NCBI GenBank assembly: GCA_946803715.1
Contig: CAMPET010000081.1
Location: forward strand, 82,136 to 117,657
From: Beroe ovata
Taxonomy: Eukaryota; Ctenophora; Nuda; Beroida; Beroidae
DNA: 35,522 nucleotides
Direction: 5' to 3'
The first letter of the stretch is position 1; each line of letters begins with the position of its first letter. Shown here piece after piece: positions 10,031 through 20,500 of the stretch. The position numbers and the translations under genes are program-made. The notes beneath the pieces are model-generated. The model ran no database searches. It was not told where the DNA came from and saw only the letters and a list, made by a program, of their open reading frames with translations.

Positions 10031-10717
10031 TTACTCAGTGCAATTATTGGGCGGGAAACTGAATTCATGAATCTTGTCATCGGAAACACTGCCAATATCA
10101 TCAAGATTGTCCCACCACTTCTTGAGCATGGAGTCGGCTATCAACTTAAACCACGGCGTCACTGGGTACTCCTTCATAAAGTCATCCAGTTCATCTCTAC
10201 CAACAAACAAAACCTCCTTTACCTCGTTATGATTGATCTTGTAATCCACATCCTTCTTCACTACCAACACGTGGTCAAGCTCATGTTCACCCCACTCTTC
10301 TCCACTAGCACCATAGTAAATTATCCGAGTTAAAAACTTGATATCATCGAAATTTATATCAACAATTCCGAGTTCGTGGTGTACTTTGCGTATAGCGGCG
10401 TGTTTGACCCCCGTTACCGCATCCTGTTCAGCAGGGATCGTGTGTAGGGGATGGGAACAGCACGTGTTTGTGTATAGCTCGGGGAAAGTGATTTTCTCGG
10501 GGGACCGCTGCTGGACCATCAGCTTGTTTTCGGAGTTGAAGAGGAAGAGACTGAAGGCGCGGTGCAACATCCCACCCTGGTTTTCTCTGATATTGTGGAG
10601 TAAGTGAGCTTCCTTCTTGGTAGCTGTACCAAGGATGTTATCAGTCTTGTCAACCAGCATGATCAGCTCCTTGAGAAGTCCAACTTGGATTGGACACAGG
10701 CTCTTTAAATTTGACAT
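10031..10717 (-). CDS. IDI1: Isopentenyl-diphosphate delta-isomerase type I (intronless)
   Basis: Interconverts isopentenyl and dimethylallyl diphosphate in the mevalonate/isoprenoid pathway. 228 residues, the usual length of animal IDI. The Nudix-fold enzyme shows the catalytic cysteine in TNTCCSHP (C87), the Nudix-like helix AAIRKVHHELGI (about 107-118), the WGEHELDH motif with metal/catalytic glutamates E144 and E146, and the conserved K-x2-H and LHRAFS blocks (H38, H52). The ATG at 10717 is the only sensible start; the next Met (M20) would remove sequence outside the core. No peroxisomal C-terminal tripeptide is seen (it ends NCTE). The gene is a single uninterrupted exon, whereas vertebrate IDI1 has several, so an ancestral intron loss or retro-origin is possible. 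All catalytic residues are intact. Confidence 0.96.
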   Translation of the reverse strand: MSNLKSLCPIQVGLLKELIMLVDKTDNILGTATKKEAHLLHNIRENQGGMLHRAFSLFLFNSENKLMVQQRSPEKITFPELYTNTCCSHPLHTIPAEQDAVTGVKHAAIRKVHHELGIVDINFDDIKFLTRIIYYGASGEEWGEHELDHVLVVKKDVDYKINHNEVKEVLFVGRDELDDFMKEYPVTPWFKLIADSMLKKWWDNLDDIGSVSDDKIHEFSFPPNNCTE

Positions 10718-11562
10718 ATATCGGCTAAGATAGAGCGGTTCATGTTATTCCAGGGCATTGGGCAATATAGGATTAATTTGTCGTGATTATGGCTACGAGT
10801 AGCTGTGATTTGAAATTCGAAATATCTTGGGGATCTGCCCTCTCAAATCGATACCGTATTTAATGGTCACATAAAATCATTTATATAATCGGCCAGTCAT
10901 TGGTCAATTTTCGATCAATCAGACTGCACCAGATTTCAATGATAGCATGATTATTGATAACGTATTGCATTCCCATCACTCTCTCACGACTCTATCGTAG
11001 AACAATATTGCTCGAATCTTAAATGCTTCAAGTTGCATTTATTATTTAATAAAAGCATCACACACTACACAGCTTTGTAATGTTAAGATCATACCTTCGA
11101 ATCTACGAGTTAAAACCTGACTGGTTACCGGTTAGCATGATGCAAGACAACTCTGATAGGTATCTTGCAAAACTAAGAGAGACAAGTTTGAGATAAGCTG
11201 CAACTTGGGAACCAGTCATTGTGCGGGAAAATAGTGTCACGTGATCTGATTTAACGAAACTCACCTACTGTTATAGAGAAAGAGTGCAATTTTGCGGGAG
11301 GAGATTAACAGATTGCAGGGCATCTTTGGAAATTTTGATTTTTGAGCTAGATAGGTACTGCGATAGGTAGCATAAGTTCAGGAGATTGAAGCGTTTCCTA
11401 TTTAGGTATTTGCTCGACAGCTAAGAGTAAAACAAAATAGTAGGGAGGATGAGAGAGGGAGAGAGCAAAAAACATAACAGGCTACAGCAGCAAGTGTTAT
11501 TTTGAGATCATATTTCCCTGTACACCATGAGTACACAAATTGTATGGTATAAGTATACAATA
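10718..11562. other. Non-coding stretch upstream of IDI
   Basis: AT-rich, without a credible exon. It should contain the minus-strand IDI promoter. A TTTAATAAAAGC sequence near 11043 and short poly-purine stretches are the only visible features. Confidence 0.5.
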
Positions 11563-11809
11563 CAATAATTAGCACACTGTACATATTATACAACACAAAA
11601 TACCTACCCTACCTACATCTTGTTTGCAGCACTATTTTAGTATTTTGTTTGAGAGGCACGTGTGTAACTTCATGAGAAAGGGTACCATGTCATCTCGTAA
11701 TATGGGGAAGGAAGGTGATTGACGGTTGCCATACGTAATCCGTGGTAAACGGCTATAGTTCGTGACGGGGGTCTCCATTTCATAGACTCATATCATTATT
11801 CATTATATT
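11563..11809. repeat. Duplicated segment, copy A (left flank of inverted-repeat element)
   Basis: It starts caataattagcacactgtac and ends cattatatt. It is repeated with small indels at 12106-12347. Shared landmarks include gattgacggttgccatacgt and ggtaaacgg-tatagttcg. Copy A leads directly into the 91-bp terminal inverted repeat at 11810; the second copy does not. Confidence 0.9.
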
Positions 11810-11900
11810 GACCCGGAACTTTTGGATCACGGTGGGTACCTGAAGGTGGGTACCTTATACTGTGTCGCGCGTTCCGTCTAGAAAATAGCAATTTGAAGGT
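11810..11900 (+). mobile_element. Left 91-bp terminal inverted repeat of a transposon-like element
   Basis: It begins gacccggaacttttggatca and ends caatttgaaggt. It is complementary to 14023-14113 over 91 bp with one mismatch seen by eye (tgtgtcg versus tatgtcg). It contains the word ggtgggtacc twice, and a further inverted copy follows at about 11918-11928, so subterminal motifs are repeated. No transposase frame is visible in the assembled interior, so the element is probably non-autonomous or incomplete. Confidence 0.8.
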
Positions 11901-11932
11901 GGGAACCCGCGTTAACGGTACCCACCTTCAAA
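11891..11932. repeat. Hairpin within the inverted-repeat element
   Basis: tttgaaggtggga-ccc pairs with ggtacccaccttcaaa around the palindromic centre gttaac, forming a subterminal stem-loop next to the left terminal repeat. Confidence 0.75.
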
Positions 11933-11938
11933 ATATAA

Positions 11939-12012
11939 CGCGCGTACATTACTGTGTTACTGTTATTATGAAACATTGATACGCGTACATTACTGTTATG
12001 AAACATTGATAC
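11939..12012. repeat. Direct repeat, two copies
   Basis: acgcgtacattactgt...tatgaaacattgat occurs twice in tandem; the first copy carries an extra short insertion (gttactgtta). Confidence 0.8.
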
Positions 12013-12105
12013 GTGTGTGTGACTATATGTGAGTGTGTGTAACATATTATGTGTACCGTGTCTTTATACATACACTCGATATTTACACCAGCTCCCGGAG
12101 AGAAN

Positions 12106-12347
12106 CAATAATTAGCACACTGTACATATTATACAACATATTATACCCTACCTAAGACCTACATCTTGTTTGCAGCACTATTTTAGTACGTGTGTAACAC
12201 AACTATTTAACTTCATGAGAATGAATATCATGTCATCTCGTAATATGGGGGAGGTGATTGACGGTTGCCATACGTAATCCGTGGTAAACGGTTATAGTTC
12301 GTGACGGGGGTATTCATTTCATAGACTCATTATTATCCATTATATTA
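12106..12347. repeat. Duplicated segment, copy A' (continues without the insertion)
   Basis: It begins immediately after the single N at 12105 with the same caataattagcacactgtac as copy A. It runs into attataatcatgtcatgtta with no terminal inverted repeat, then into the minisatellite. This looks like the allelic empty-site sequence. Confidence 0.85.
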
Positions 12348-12354
12348 TAATCAT

Positions 12355-12544
12355 GTCATGTTAGGATCTAATCATGTCACGATAAGATCTACAATCATAT
12401 TATGGTAGTCTGGCTTCATATCAGGACTACCGCGGTCCAGTGACCACACCCAGTGACCATGTCCAGTTATCACACCCAGTTATCACACCCAGTTATCACA
12501 CCCAGTTATCACACCCAGTTATCACACCCAGTGACACACCCAGT
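12355..12544. repeat. Right-flank segment, first copy, with start of the cacaccc minisatellite
   Basis: gtcatgttaggatctaatca through ccgcggtccagt, then tandem cacacccagttat units, cut by the N run. The same segment recurs at 14111-14300 after the right terminal inverted repeat. Confidence 0.85.
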
Positions 12545-13278
12545 NNNNNNNNNNNNNNNNNNNNNNNNNNNNNNNNNNNNNNNNNNNNNNNNNNNNNNNN
12601 NNNNNNNNNNNNNNNNNNNNNNNNNNNNNNNNNNNNNNNNNNNNNNNNNNNNNNNNNNNNNNNNNNNNNNNNNNNNNNNNNNNNNNNNNNNNNNNNNNNN
12701 NNNNNNNNNNNNNNNNNNNNNNNNNNNNNNNNNNNNNNNNNNNNNNNNNNNNNNNNNNNNNNNNNNNNNNNNNNNNNNNNNNNNNNNNNNNNNNNNNNNN
12801 NNNNNNNNNNNNNNNNNNNNNNNNNNNNNNNNNNNNNNNNNNNNNNNNNNNNNNNNNNNNNNNNNNNNNNNNNNNNNNNNNNNNNNNNNNNNNNNNNNNN
12901 NNNNNNNNNNNNNNNNNNNNNNNNNNNNNNNNNNNNNNNNNNNNNNNNNNNNNNNNNNNNNNNNNNNNNNNNNNNNNNNNNNNNNNNNNNNNNNNNNNNN
13001 NNNNNNNNNNNNNNNNNNNNNNNNNNNNNNNNNNNNNNNNNNNNNNNNNNNNNNNNNNNNNNNNNNNNNNNNNNNNNNNNNNNNNNNNNNNNNNNNNNNN
13101 NNNNNNNNNNNNNNNNNNNNNNNNNNNNNNNNNNNNNNNNNNNNNNNNNNNNNNNNNNNNNNNNNNNNNNNNNNNNNNNNNNNNNNNNNNNNNNNNNNNN
13201 NNNNNNNNNNNNNNNNNNNNNNNNNNNNNNNNNNNNNNNNNNNNNNNNNNNNNNNNNNNNNNNNNNNNNNNNNNNNNN
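12545..13278. other. Assembly gap (734 N)
   Basis: Run of N. Open frames reported across it have no coding content. It lies inside a tandem repeat, the likely cause of the gap. Confidence 1.
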
Positions 13279-13349
13279 TGTAATTATATACGTGTCAAAA
13301 ATAAGTGGACAAAAGTAATCATCCATATCTGTGTGCTCTACAAAAACTT

Positions 13350-13935
13350 GCATTCCCGTTTGACACCGCCCCCTCTTGGCACTATTCTTTCTTGACACCA
13401 TTCTCTATTGACACCAGTGCCCATTGGACAATACTCCCTTGATACACTGCAATTCTCTTGATATGTCTATCTCTTGATACAATTCTATCTGTACACCACT
13501 CCCTCTTGACATCAATTTCTCCTAACACTTCTCCTCTGTACAACACTTCCTCTTAGCGCTATTCTGTGTTAACACGACTACTTCTTGACTTTCGCGTAGT
13601 ACTTCTTCTTTTCACATAACTTCCTCTTGAGTCTTGAATCTTTTATCTCATGGCACGCTTTTCCCTACATCACATACGTGATCTGCCTGGCACAACTAAC
13701 TGTTGAGTACGATTCGCGGTGAATCTATCAGTGGATAAGGGAGAGAGCTGAAAGATGAACACGCTTCTGCCTCTAGCCCTAAAAAAGGGAATCACGTCTG
13801 CCTCACAAAGTTATCATTCAATCTCTTCATTACACTATTCCCTTGTGACACAACTTTTCTTGACAGAATTTCCACTTTTCACAGTCTCCTCTCCCGACCC
13901 CACTCCCACGTGACACAACTTCCGCTACCACTACA
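13350..13935. repeat. Degenerate 18-20-bp repeat array, ttgacacca...ctc type
   Basis: Recurring cttgacaccattctct-like units (ttgacaccg, ttgacacca, ttgatacac, ttgacatca) from about 13359 to 13640, with scattered copies to about 13930. No exon was seen. The reverse complement of this unit resembles the ggtgtcaagagtg repeat at 18411-18600. Confidence 0.7.
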
Positions 13936-14022
13936 CTCGACAGCAATCTCTTCAGACTCTAGCCTACCTATTTACATTTTATCGCATTTATTTTATGACC
14001 TGATCGATGAAACTGATGATGN

Positions 14023-14113
14023 ACCTTCAAATTGCTATTTTCTAGACGGAACGCGCGACATAGTATAAGGTACCCACCTTCAGGTACCCACCGTGATCCA
14101 AAAGTTCCGGGTC
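14023..14113 (-). mobile_element. Right 91-bp terminal inverted repeat of the transposon-like element
   Basis: It starts accttcaaattgctatttt directly after the single N at 14022 and ends gttccgggtc. Inverted partner of 11810-11900 (90 of 91 by eye). Sequence beyond it (atgttaggatctaatca) matches 12358 onward. Confidence 0.8.
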
Positions 14114-14440
14114 ATGTTAGGATCTAATCATGTCATGATAAGATCTACAATCATATTACGGTAGTCTGGCTTCATATCAGGACGACCGCGGTCCAGTTAC
14201 CACGCCCAGTGACCACATCCAGTTACCACGCCCAGTGACCACACCCAGTTATATCACACCCAGTGACCACACCCAGTTATCACACCCAGTTATATCACAC
14301 CCAGTGACACACCCAGTGACACACCGGGAGTCAATGACTATTGCGTGATCAANCCCAGTGACACACCCAGTTATCACACCCAGTTATCACACCCAGTGAC
14401 CAGTTACCACACCCAGTGACCAGTGACCACACTCCAAGGT
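14111..14440. repeat. Right-flank segment, second copy, and cacacccagtga minisatellite
   Basis: The first about 90 bp repeats 12355-12445 with scattered substitutions. It then becomes 12-14-bp tandem units (cacacccagtgac, cacacccagttat). A single N at 14353 interrupts it. Confidence 0.9.
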
Positions 14441-14498
14441 GGTGTGAGGTCAGTTTACAAAACAAGAACATGCTTTGCGCTGTCAGAAATTCAGACTC

Positions 14499-14504
14499 TT
14501 TATT
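14499..14504 (-). terminator. Poly(A) signal of AXDND1
   Basis: AATAAA on the minus strand, 7 nt beyond the proposed stop codon (14511-14513). It supports the gene ending here. Confidence 0.65.
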
Positions 14505-14510
14505 GATTCC

Positions 14511-17500
14511 TCATGTGACCCATACCTACACCCAAACACAAAAAAACAACGGTAGATAGTCATACAAACAACCGAACAAACTTACACCTACCTACATAAT
14601 AGCAGGTACAGACAAACAAACTGAAACAGACAAGCAAAGAGTTGACAACAGGCGGACGGACAAACATGCATTCACTAACCTCTAGTCGCTTGAGATCTCG
14701 ATATTCGCTGTCATCGGCTGTGTCCGTTTCCGCCATCTTGTTCTGTATCATTTCCAAGACTATGTCATTACAACATCTGAAACAACTTGTGGGTCGGCAT
14801 ATAGCAGCTGATGGAATTGTGACCGGGGTTTAAGCACAATATTACAACCAACTGGACCTAGTCAACTTAATTGAATCTATAGCAATCATGCAACGGTAAT
14901 TGACCAGTCGCCCGACGCACCCTAAATGCACATTGCACCCTAAAAGCATTTAGGGGACATGAAAGGTGCAGGCTTATTTGAGAGGGTTTGTTTAGGGTGC
15001 ATTTAGCTTGCATTTAGGGTGCGTCGGGCGACTGGTCATTGACCATTGCAACCATAAAATCTTCCAAAACCTCATCTAACTCCGCTGACCGCTACGTGTC
15101 ACGTATAGCGAAATCGGAGAATTCACTACTAATACTTGTGTTTACCTCAGTATTTTGGCAGTGAATTCCCGCAGCTTTGAACACACGGTTTTCCCCGCTG
15201 TCTCAAAGTTAGAAAGCTTCGCAAGCGTTCCTCCAATGGGTTCTTGAGATTCGATAGGATCCTCTGTCGGTTCCCCACCTATGATGGCTGGGGAGTTAGA
15301 GAGTGTGATTTGTTGTGTGATCGCTGTGGTTGATAAAGTGAGGGAGTGATTTGTGGCGTGATCGCTGTGGGTGATGAGGAAATGTTGAGCTTCCCCAGTC
15401 TAAAATATTTCGCGACATTTCTGTGATTTAAGACTCGATTTCAGCTTAACCAGTTGTGTAACCAGGTGCAAATAAAACCGATTATTCCATTTCGATGCCG
15501 TTCAAAGTCAGGAAACCCTTCAAATTTATTGGGATTCCTGAATGAACTCGATATAATTCCTTCACTGAAAGATGGTTGACCTCTCACGCACACATATAAG
15601 ACGTCTTGCGCAGGTTTTTCTCAGCTTCCCGAAGAATGGAGTGCATTTTTTTTGTTTCATAAGAGTCGTGATAAACAACCGAATTGGGAGGAAAAACTGG
15701 GTTGATATTGGGATTACGTGAAATCTATATTTTTTCGAAGAGTATATACGTTGGTACCGTTTGAAAATTTGAGTTCACGACTGTCAAGCGAATTACTTAA
15801 CTCACCATCGCAACTATAACTATATGATAGTGAAAAAGGGTGGAATGAAGCAATGCTCCATTCCATGGTTCATCGCAGCTTAACGCCAAAATGGGGGATT
15901 AGAATAATAATATCCATCTTGATCCATAACAGTCTACTCCAGGACTTAATTTTGGCGGTGATTTTACCAACGTGTTACCTTCTGTGATGGGAGAGTCGGT
16001 TTGAGTAAGCTCCAGTATCATCATAACCATCCATCTGATCATGTCGTTATGTAGGATAGAAACCTGAGAGTAAGGGAGGTTTGACTGAAATCGAGAGTTG
16101 GGATAGAATACTGGGAGAAAGAAATGTTGTGACTGAAAACTGGGAGGGGGGGCAAGTTCTTTGTTCAATGTGTGCACGTAAATATTGAATTGTTTACAGT
16201 AGATATCGGTAGCGATTAGAGAAATATGACATTTTTCAAGAGCAGAATCTCATTTTCTTAACTCATGGTTTACCTAGAATGGTACTTTATTCAAGTCAAA
16301 GCTTACAATCTCCGCTCGTGAACATTATGAGAAATGGTCGACTATCTAACCCGATTATCACCAATGTCCACTACCATGACTCACGGTCTCAACTATGACA
16401 GCATTCTCGTTATCCACCGTGTTACTCGTGTTTCTCAACCACTTCTCCACGTCTCCGAGTACTTTATCGAGAGTCAGGGCTTCCGGTTCTGGAGTGGCTG
16501 ACATCTCCGATGATCTGAACATGAATATTACATGAATATTACGAGATGTCATGTTAAATGGAGTTTCCAGTGGTTGTGTCAATTATGATGCGCTCATGCA
16601 ACGCTCTTTATAGTGCGTGGAAATATTCTTAAATGGATGCTGGAATTTGGGGACAGAGGAAATATCCCGGAGCTACGATTGGTTCTTCGGGAGACTCCAT
16701 TTCTGGAAATTAACTATGTTATAATCATGTTAAAGACTGACAACACTCACCCGTCATCGTCAGAATAGACGGAGGAGTCCCCGTATGCCAGGTCCTCCAT
16801 GATGCTCGGCGGTATCGTGGTGATATCATCCTCCTCACTGATCACCACACACGTGTTCAGTCGACTCAGCACTTTGCCGATAGAGTGGGACCATTCCTGC
16901 AGATTCGATAGTAGCCTGGAATAGGACAGGTTTACAGTAACCGAATACTAATTTTCAAAGCCAAGGTTTGGTCAAGTATCAACTAGGGAGGGCTGAAGAA
17001 AGTGCACATCTGAAGAAAGTGTAAATCTGAATTATTAGGGACGGAGGGGGTCAAGAATGAAAAGCAATTTGGTGCTTATTCCGCCGTCATGTAAGAATGG
17101 AAGTTTCAGCGAATTGTCAGGCTACAGTTAACAACCGTATCACTGATATGAATACTGATCATCAGTCTGATGGTCATCAAGGGGAGGGATGGGGGTTGAT
17201 TATCTACGAATAGGGTTCTGGCACCATAGAGATATTACCCAGGCAACAAATATTTGGACATAATCATGACAAAAATACTTTGATTTAACCCAGTTAAACA
17301 CTTTGAAGTTTTATATGTGTTGTATCTGTGATATTTGGGATAGTTTGTGACACAGACAGCGCGCTAAGATCAGGCCGTTCCCGCGCCGCGCCCATAGAAA
17401 CGGATACAAATCGAAGATGACTGCACCATTTTCCCGATAAGAATCAGATTGGCGATCGCGCGCGCTCACCAACTATATTTAGATGTTACTTCGTGTGCAA

Positions 17501-20500
17501 AAACACTTTTGCTGGCATGCATGTTGACTTACTTTGTCCATTCTGCGTCCGATAATGCATCACCATCTTTGGAAACGGCCATCAGTCGGTTACCCCTGGT
17601 TAGAAAGAGGAAAACTCAGCGAGAAAAGCTTACTGTCCCCATACACATAACAACATTGGAAAAAGTCACAGAAATGGCACTGATAGGAAAACAACTCACC
17701 AAGTCTCAATAGGATTCACCAAGCCAATAATTCCCCTCGCAACACCTGGAAAATTGATGTCACTTTGAGATAAAGTCGGTGAAAAATCATATGTTCAAGG
17801 AAAAGTTGAAAACGAGAAGACCTTACAAACAACACTTACCGTTTTCACCGCTGACCCTGACCACAAATTGTTGCATCAGTTCTTCGCATTCCTTATCCAG
17901 GATGAGCAGTGACTCCTGGCAAGGATGACGCTTACTGAAATGAGGGGATGGGGTCAAGGTACATCAAAACCCTGAGATTTTATCCAGAGGTTATACGGGA
18001 ATATCGATCATAGTAACACGCAAACTCAATATCAATGATATCAAACCTGTCTTTTCTCGGATGATGGGAGAATATCTTGATGGCAGCATCTTTCCAAATA
18101 TCCACCAGTCGACTAATCTTTGTCAAATCCTGCAAAGATTATAAAATCTGCGATCAGGAATTCGCCAGACTCTCATACTCAGCCATTACCCCTGACGACA
18201 CCCCAGCCACACCCAAGTAGTTCCTGGCCCCTACCTCTTGACTTGCTAGTAGAGTGTCCCCGCTAAACCGCTCTATCAGAACTGATAACATCTCTTCCCA
18301 CATCCTCGTGTTTTGGAAGAGTTTCTCAACCTGGTAGTCAGCTGGGATCTCCACTCGACCAGTCGGCCTGCGAGACAGTCGTCTCGTGATGGCGTCAAGA
18401 TCATCAAGAATGAAAAATGGTGTTATGTCAAGAATACGACGTGGTGTCAATAGTGCAAAGTTGTGTCATATTTCTAGAGTGGTGTCAAGAGTGAAAAGTG
18501 GTGTCAAGGAAGCGAAGTGGTGTCGAGAGTACAAAGTGGTGTCAAGTTCACAGAGTGGTGTCAATACTAGAAAATGATGTCAAGGATGAACGGCGGTGTC
18601 ACGGTTACACAGTCAGTGATCCCATACCTGATCCTAATAGTGAGATCGTCCTTCCAGTAGTCCACTTCCGACAGAATCTTCTCCAACTTTTCCCTCATGG
18701 AGTCATCGATACTCTCCAACTCGTTAGAGAAATTGGTGATCCTTCCTCTCCAGTGTTGCACAGAGTTCTGCAGTTCTTGTAACTGGAACAGTGCGAATAC
18801 ATGATCAGTAGACAGGAGGATCAGTCCACAGGAATTGTTTTTAATTAGTTTATTTCAGAAAACGGTGATGTATTATTTGGATAATTCACTGAAAGATTTT
18901 CGCTTAAATTTCTAGATTTGTATGTAATTAACAAAATTGGCATTCTTGACTTTTTGAGAAGTGAGTACAGATAGGAATTTGAAGAATTTCGCTAATTCGC
19001 ACCAGACGTTGAATTAAACCATTCCTTTAGGATTTAATAATGGAGGAATGACTGATGACGAAATCTTGATACGCAACATTCTCGGCTCCCCTCTTTAACT
19101 CAGCATGGTGACGGCATTTACCCCATTACTCACTCAATGGAATTAGGAGTCTGACGTGGTTGATAACTTATCACAAAAATGAGGAAATTGAATGAACCAC
19201 CTGTTTCACAGCTCAGCTGTGTCGGAATGCGTTTTCCCAAGAATATCCAGAGCAATGTTCAGTCACTGTTCCGTGACAGACACTCACCAGACATAGTCTA
19301 CCAAGACGTGCTGAATGAACCATTGCCAATACTTGACACCTTGGCACAGACACAGCGACACGGCGATAAGAATCTACCCCCTGCATAATGAGACGCCTGG
19401 CACAAACACCCAGATTACAGGGACTATGACCCTGTAACCATGGCAACTGTATCTGGTGATAACCCAGATCCCATCACACACACACAGTGTGATTCGTCAC
19501 GACACGCGTACATTCCCGGTCCGTTGTCAGACACCCGCTCCGTAGTTAGGGGATCAGGTTTCAAAACGACGTTCACAATCACGATCTGATTTTATTTCGT
19601 AATCAGTCCTTCGCACCATGGGCTAGGGGTATATATATACCTACGAGTCTGACTTATGTTATGAATTTAAATTAAATTCGATTTACCTCCCGTGCCCCCC
19701 TTATCAACACGTAGCATTTTCTCTCTCTCACACACACATTGAGTACCTACAACATGTTGTTCGTTTCCTGTTGTTCTCCCTTGAGAAAGTATCGATCGAC
19801 GGAGGAGCATCTCTCAGATTGGGACTCACAGAGCTATGAGATAGTTGACAGTGCGTCAGCTGATGCTGTAACCATAGCAACAGAACATGACGTCAGTGCA
19901 GAGTACGAGGACGCAGATTTCCTTGCCAAGAAACGGAGCTCCTTTAAACGACTGGGCTCCGCTCTCCACGCTTCCTTTATCAAGCGGAAACAGGAGTCGA
20001 CGTATGAAACTCTCGCAAGCAGCGGATGGAGTAGGCTATCATTCAGGCGGTCACTGAGATCGAGAGCAAAAGTAGATCATGCTATCCCCGTGAAGCCACA
20101 ATCGCCCCTGACCAGTACACCGAGGAGGGACACCACTTCACCACCCCTGACAGCACGTGGCGACAACGTGTCGACACGTGGCGACACCATGTCATCACGT
20201 GTTAATAACGTGTCACGTGACTATGCGAACACCGAGTGTACGAACACCTATCAGAATCACTTCAACCCTGGATCAGTTACCACAGACTCGTACAGTAGCG
20301 GATACCAGACAATTGAAGACGAAGAATCCATATACAGTGACTACGAGATTCCAGACGAAATGCTGGATGAGCACAGATACTCTGAACTGTTTGAGTATTC
20401 CCATGGCACGCCACCTCTTATAAACACGCCGCCGCCTATTAGCACGCCGCCCCCACCTTCCCACACTGCCATCGCGCCACGCCAGCCTCTGGAAATGAGC

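Noticed and set aside
12440-13401. Open frames of about 275-300 codons on both strands
   Set aside because: They read through the N gap; the few real codons are minisatellite sequence.
17449-17712. Plus-strand 87-codon frame
   Set aside because: It overlaps an in-phase AXDND1 exon on the other strand (17700-17745), does not open with a good ATG context and has no recognisable features.
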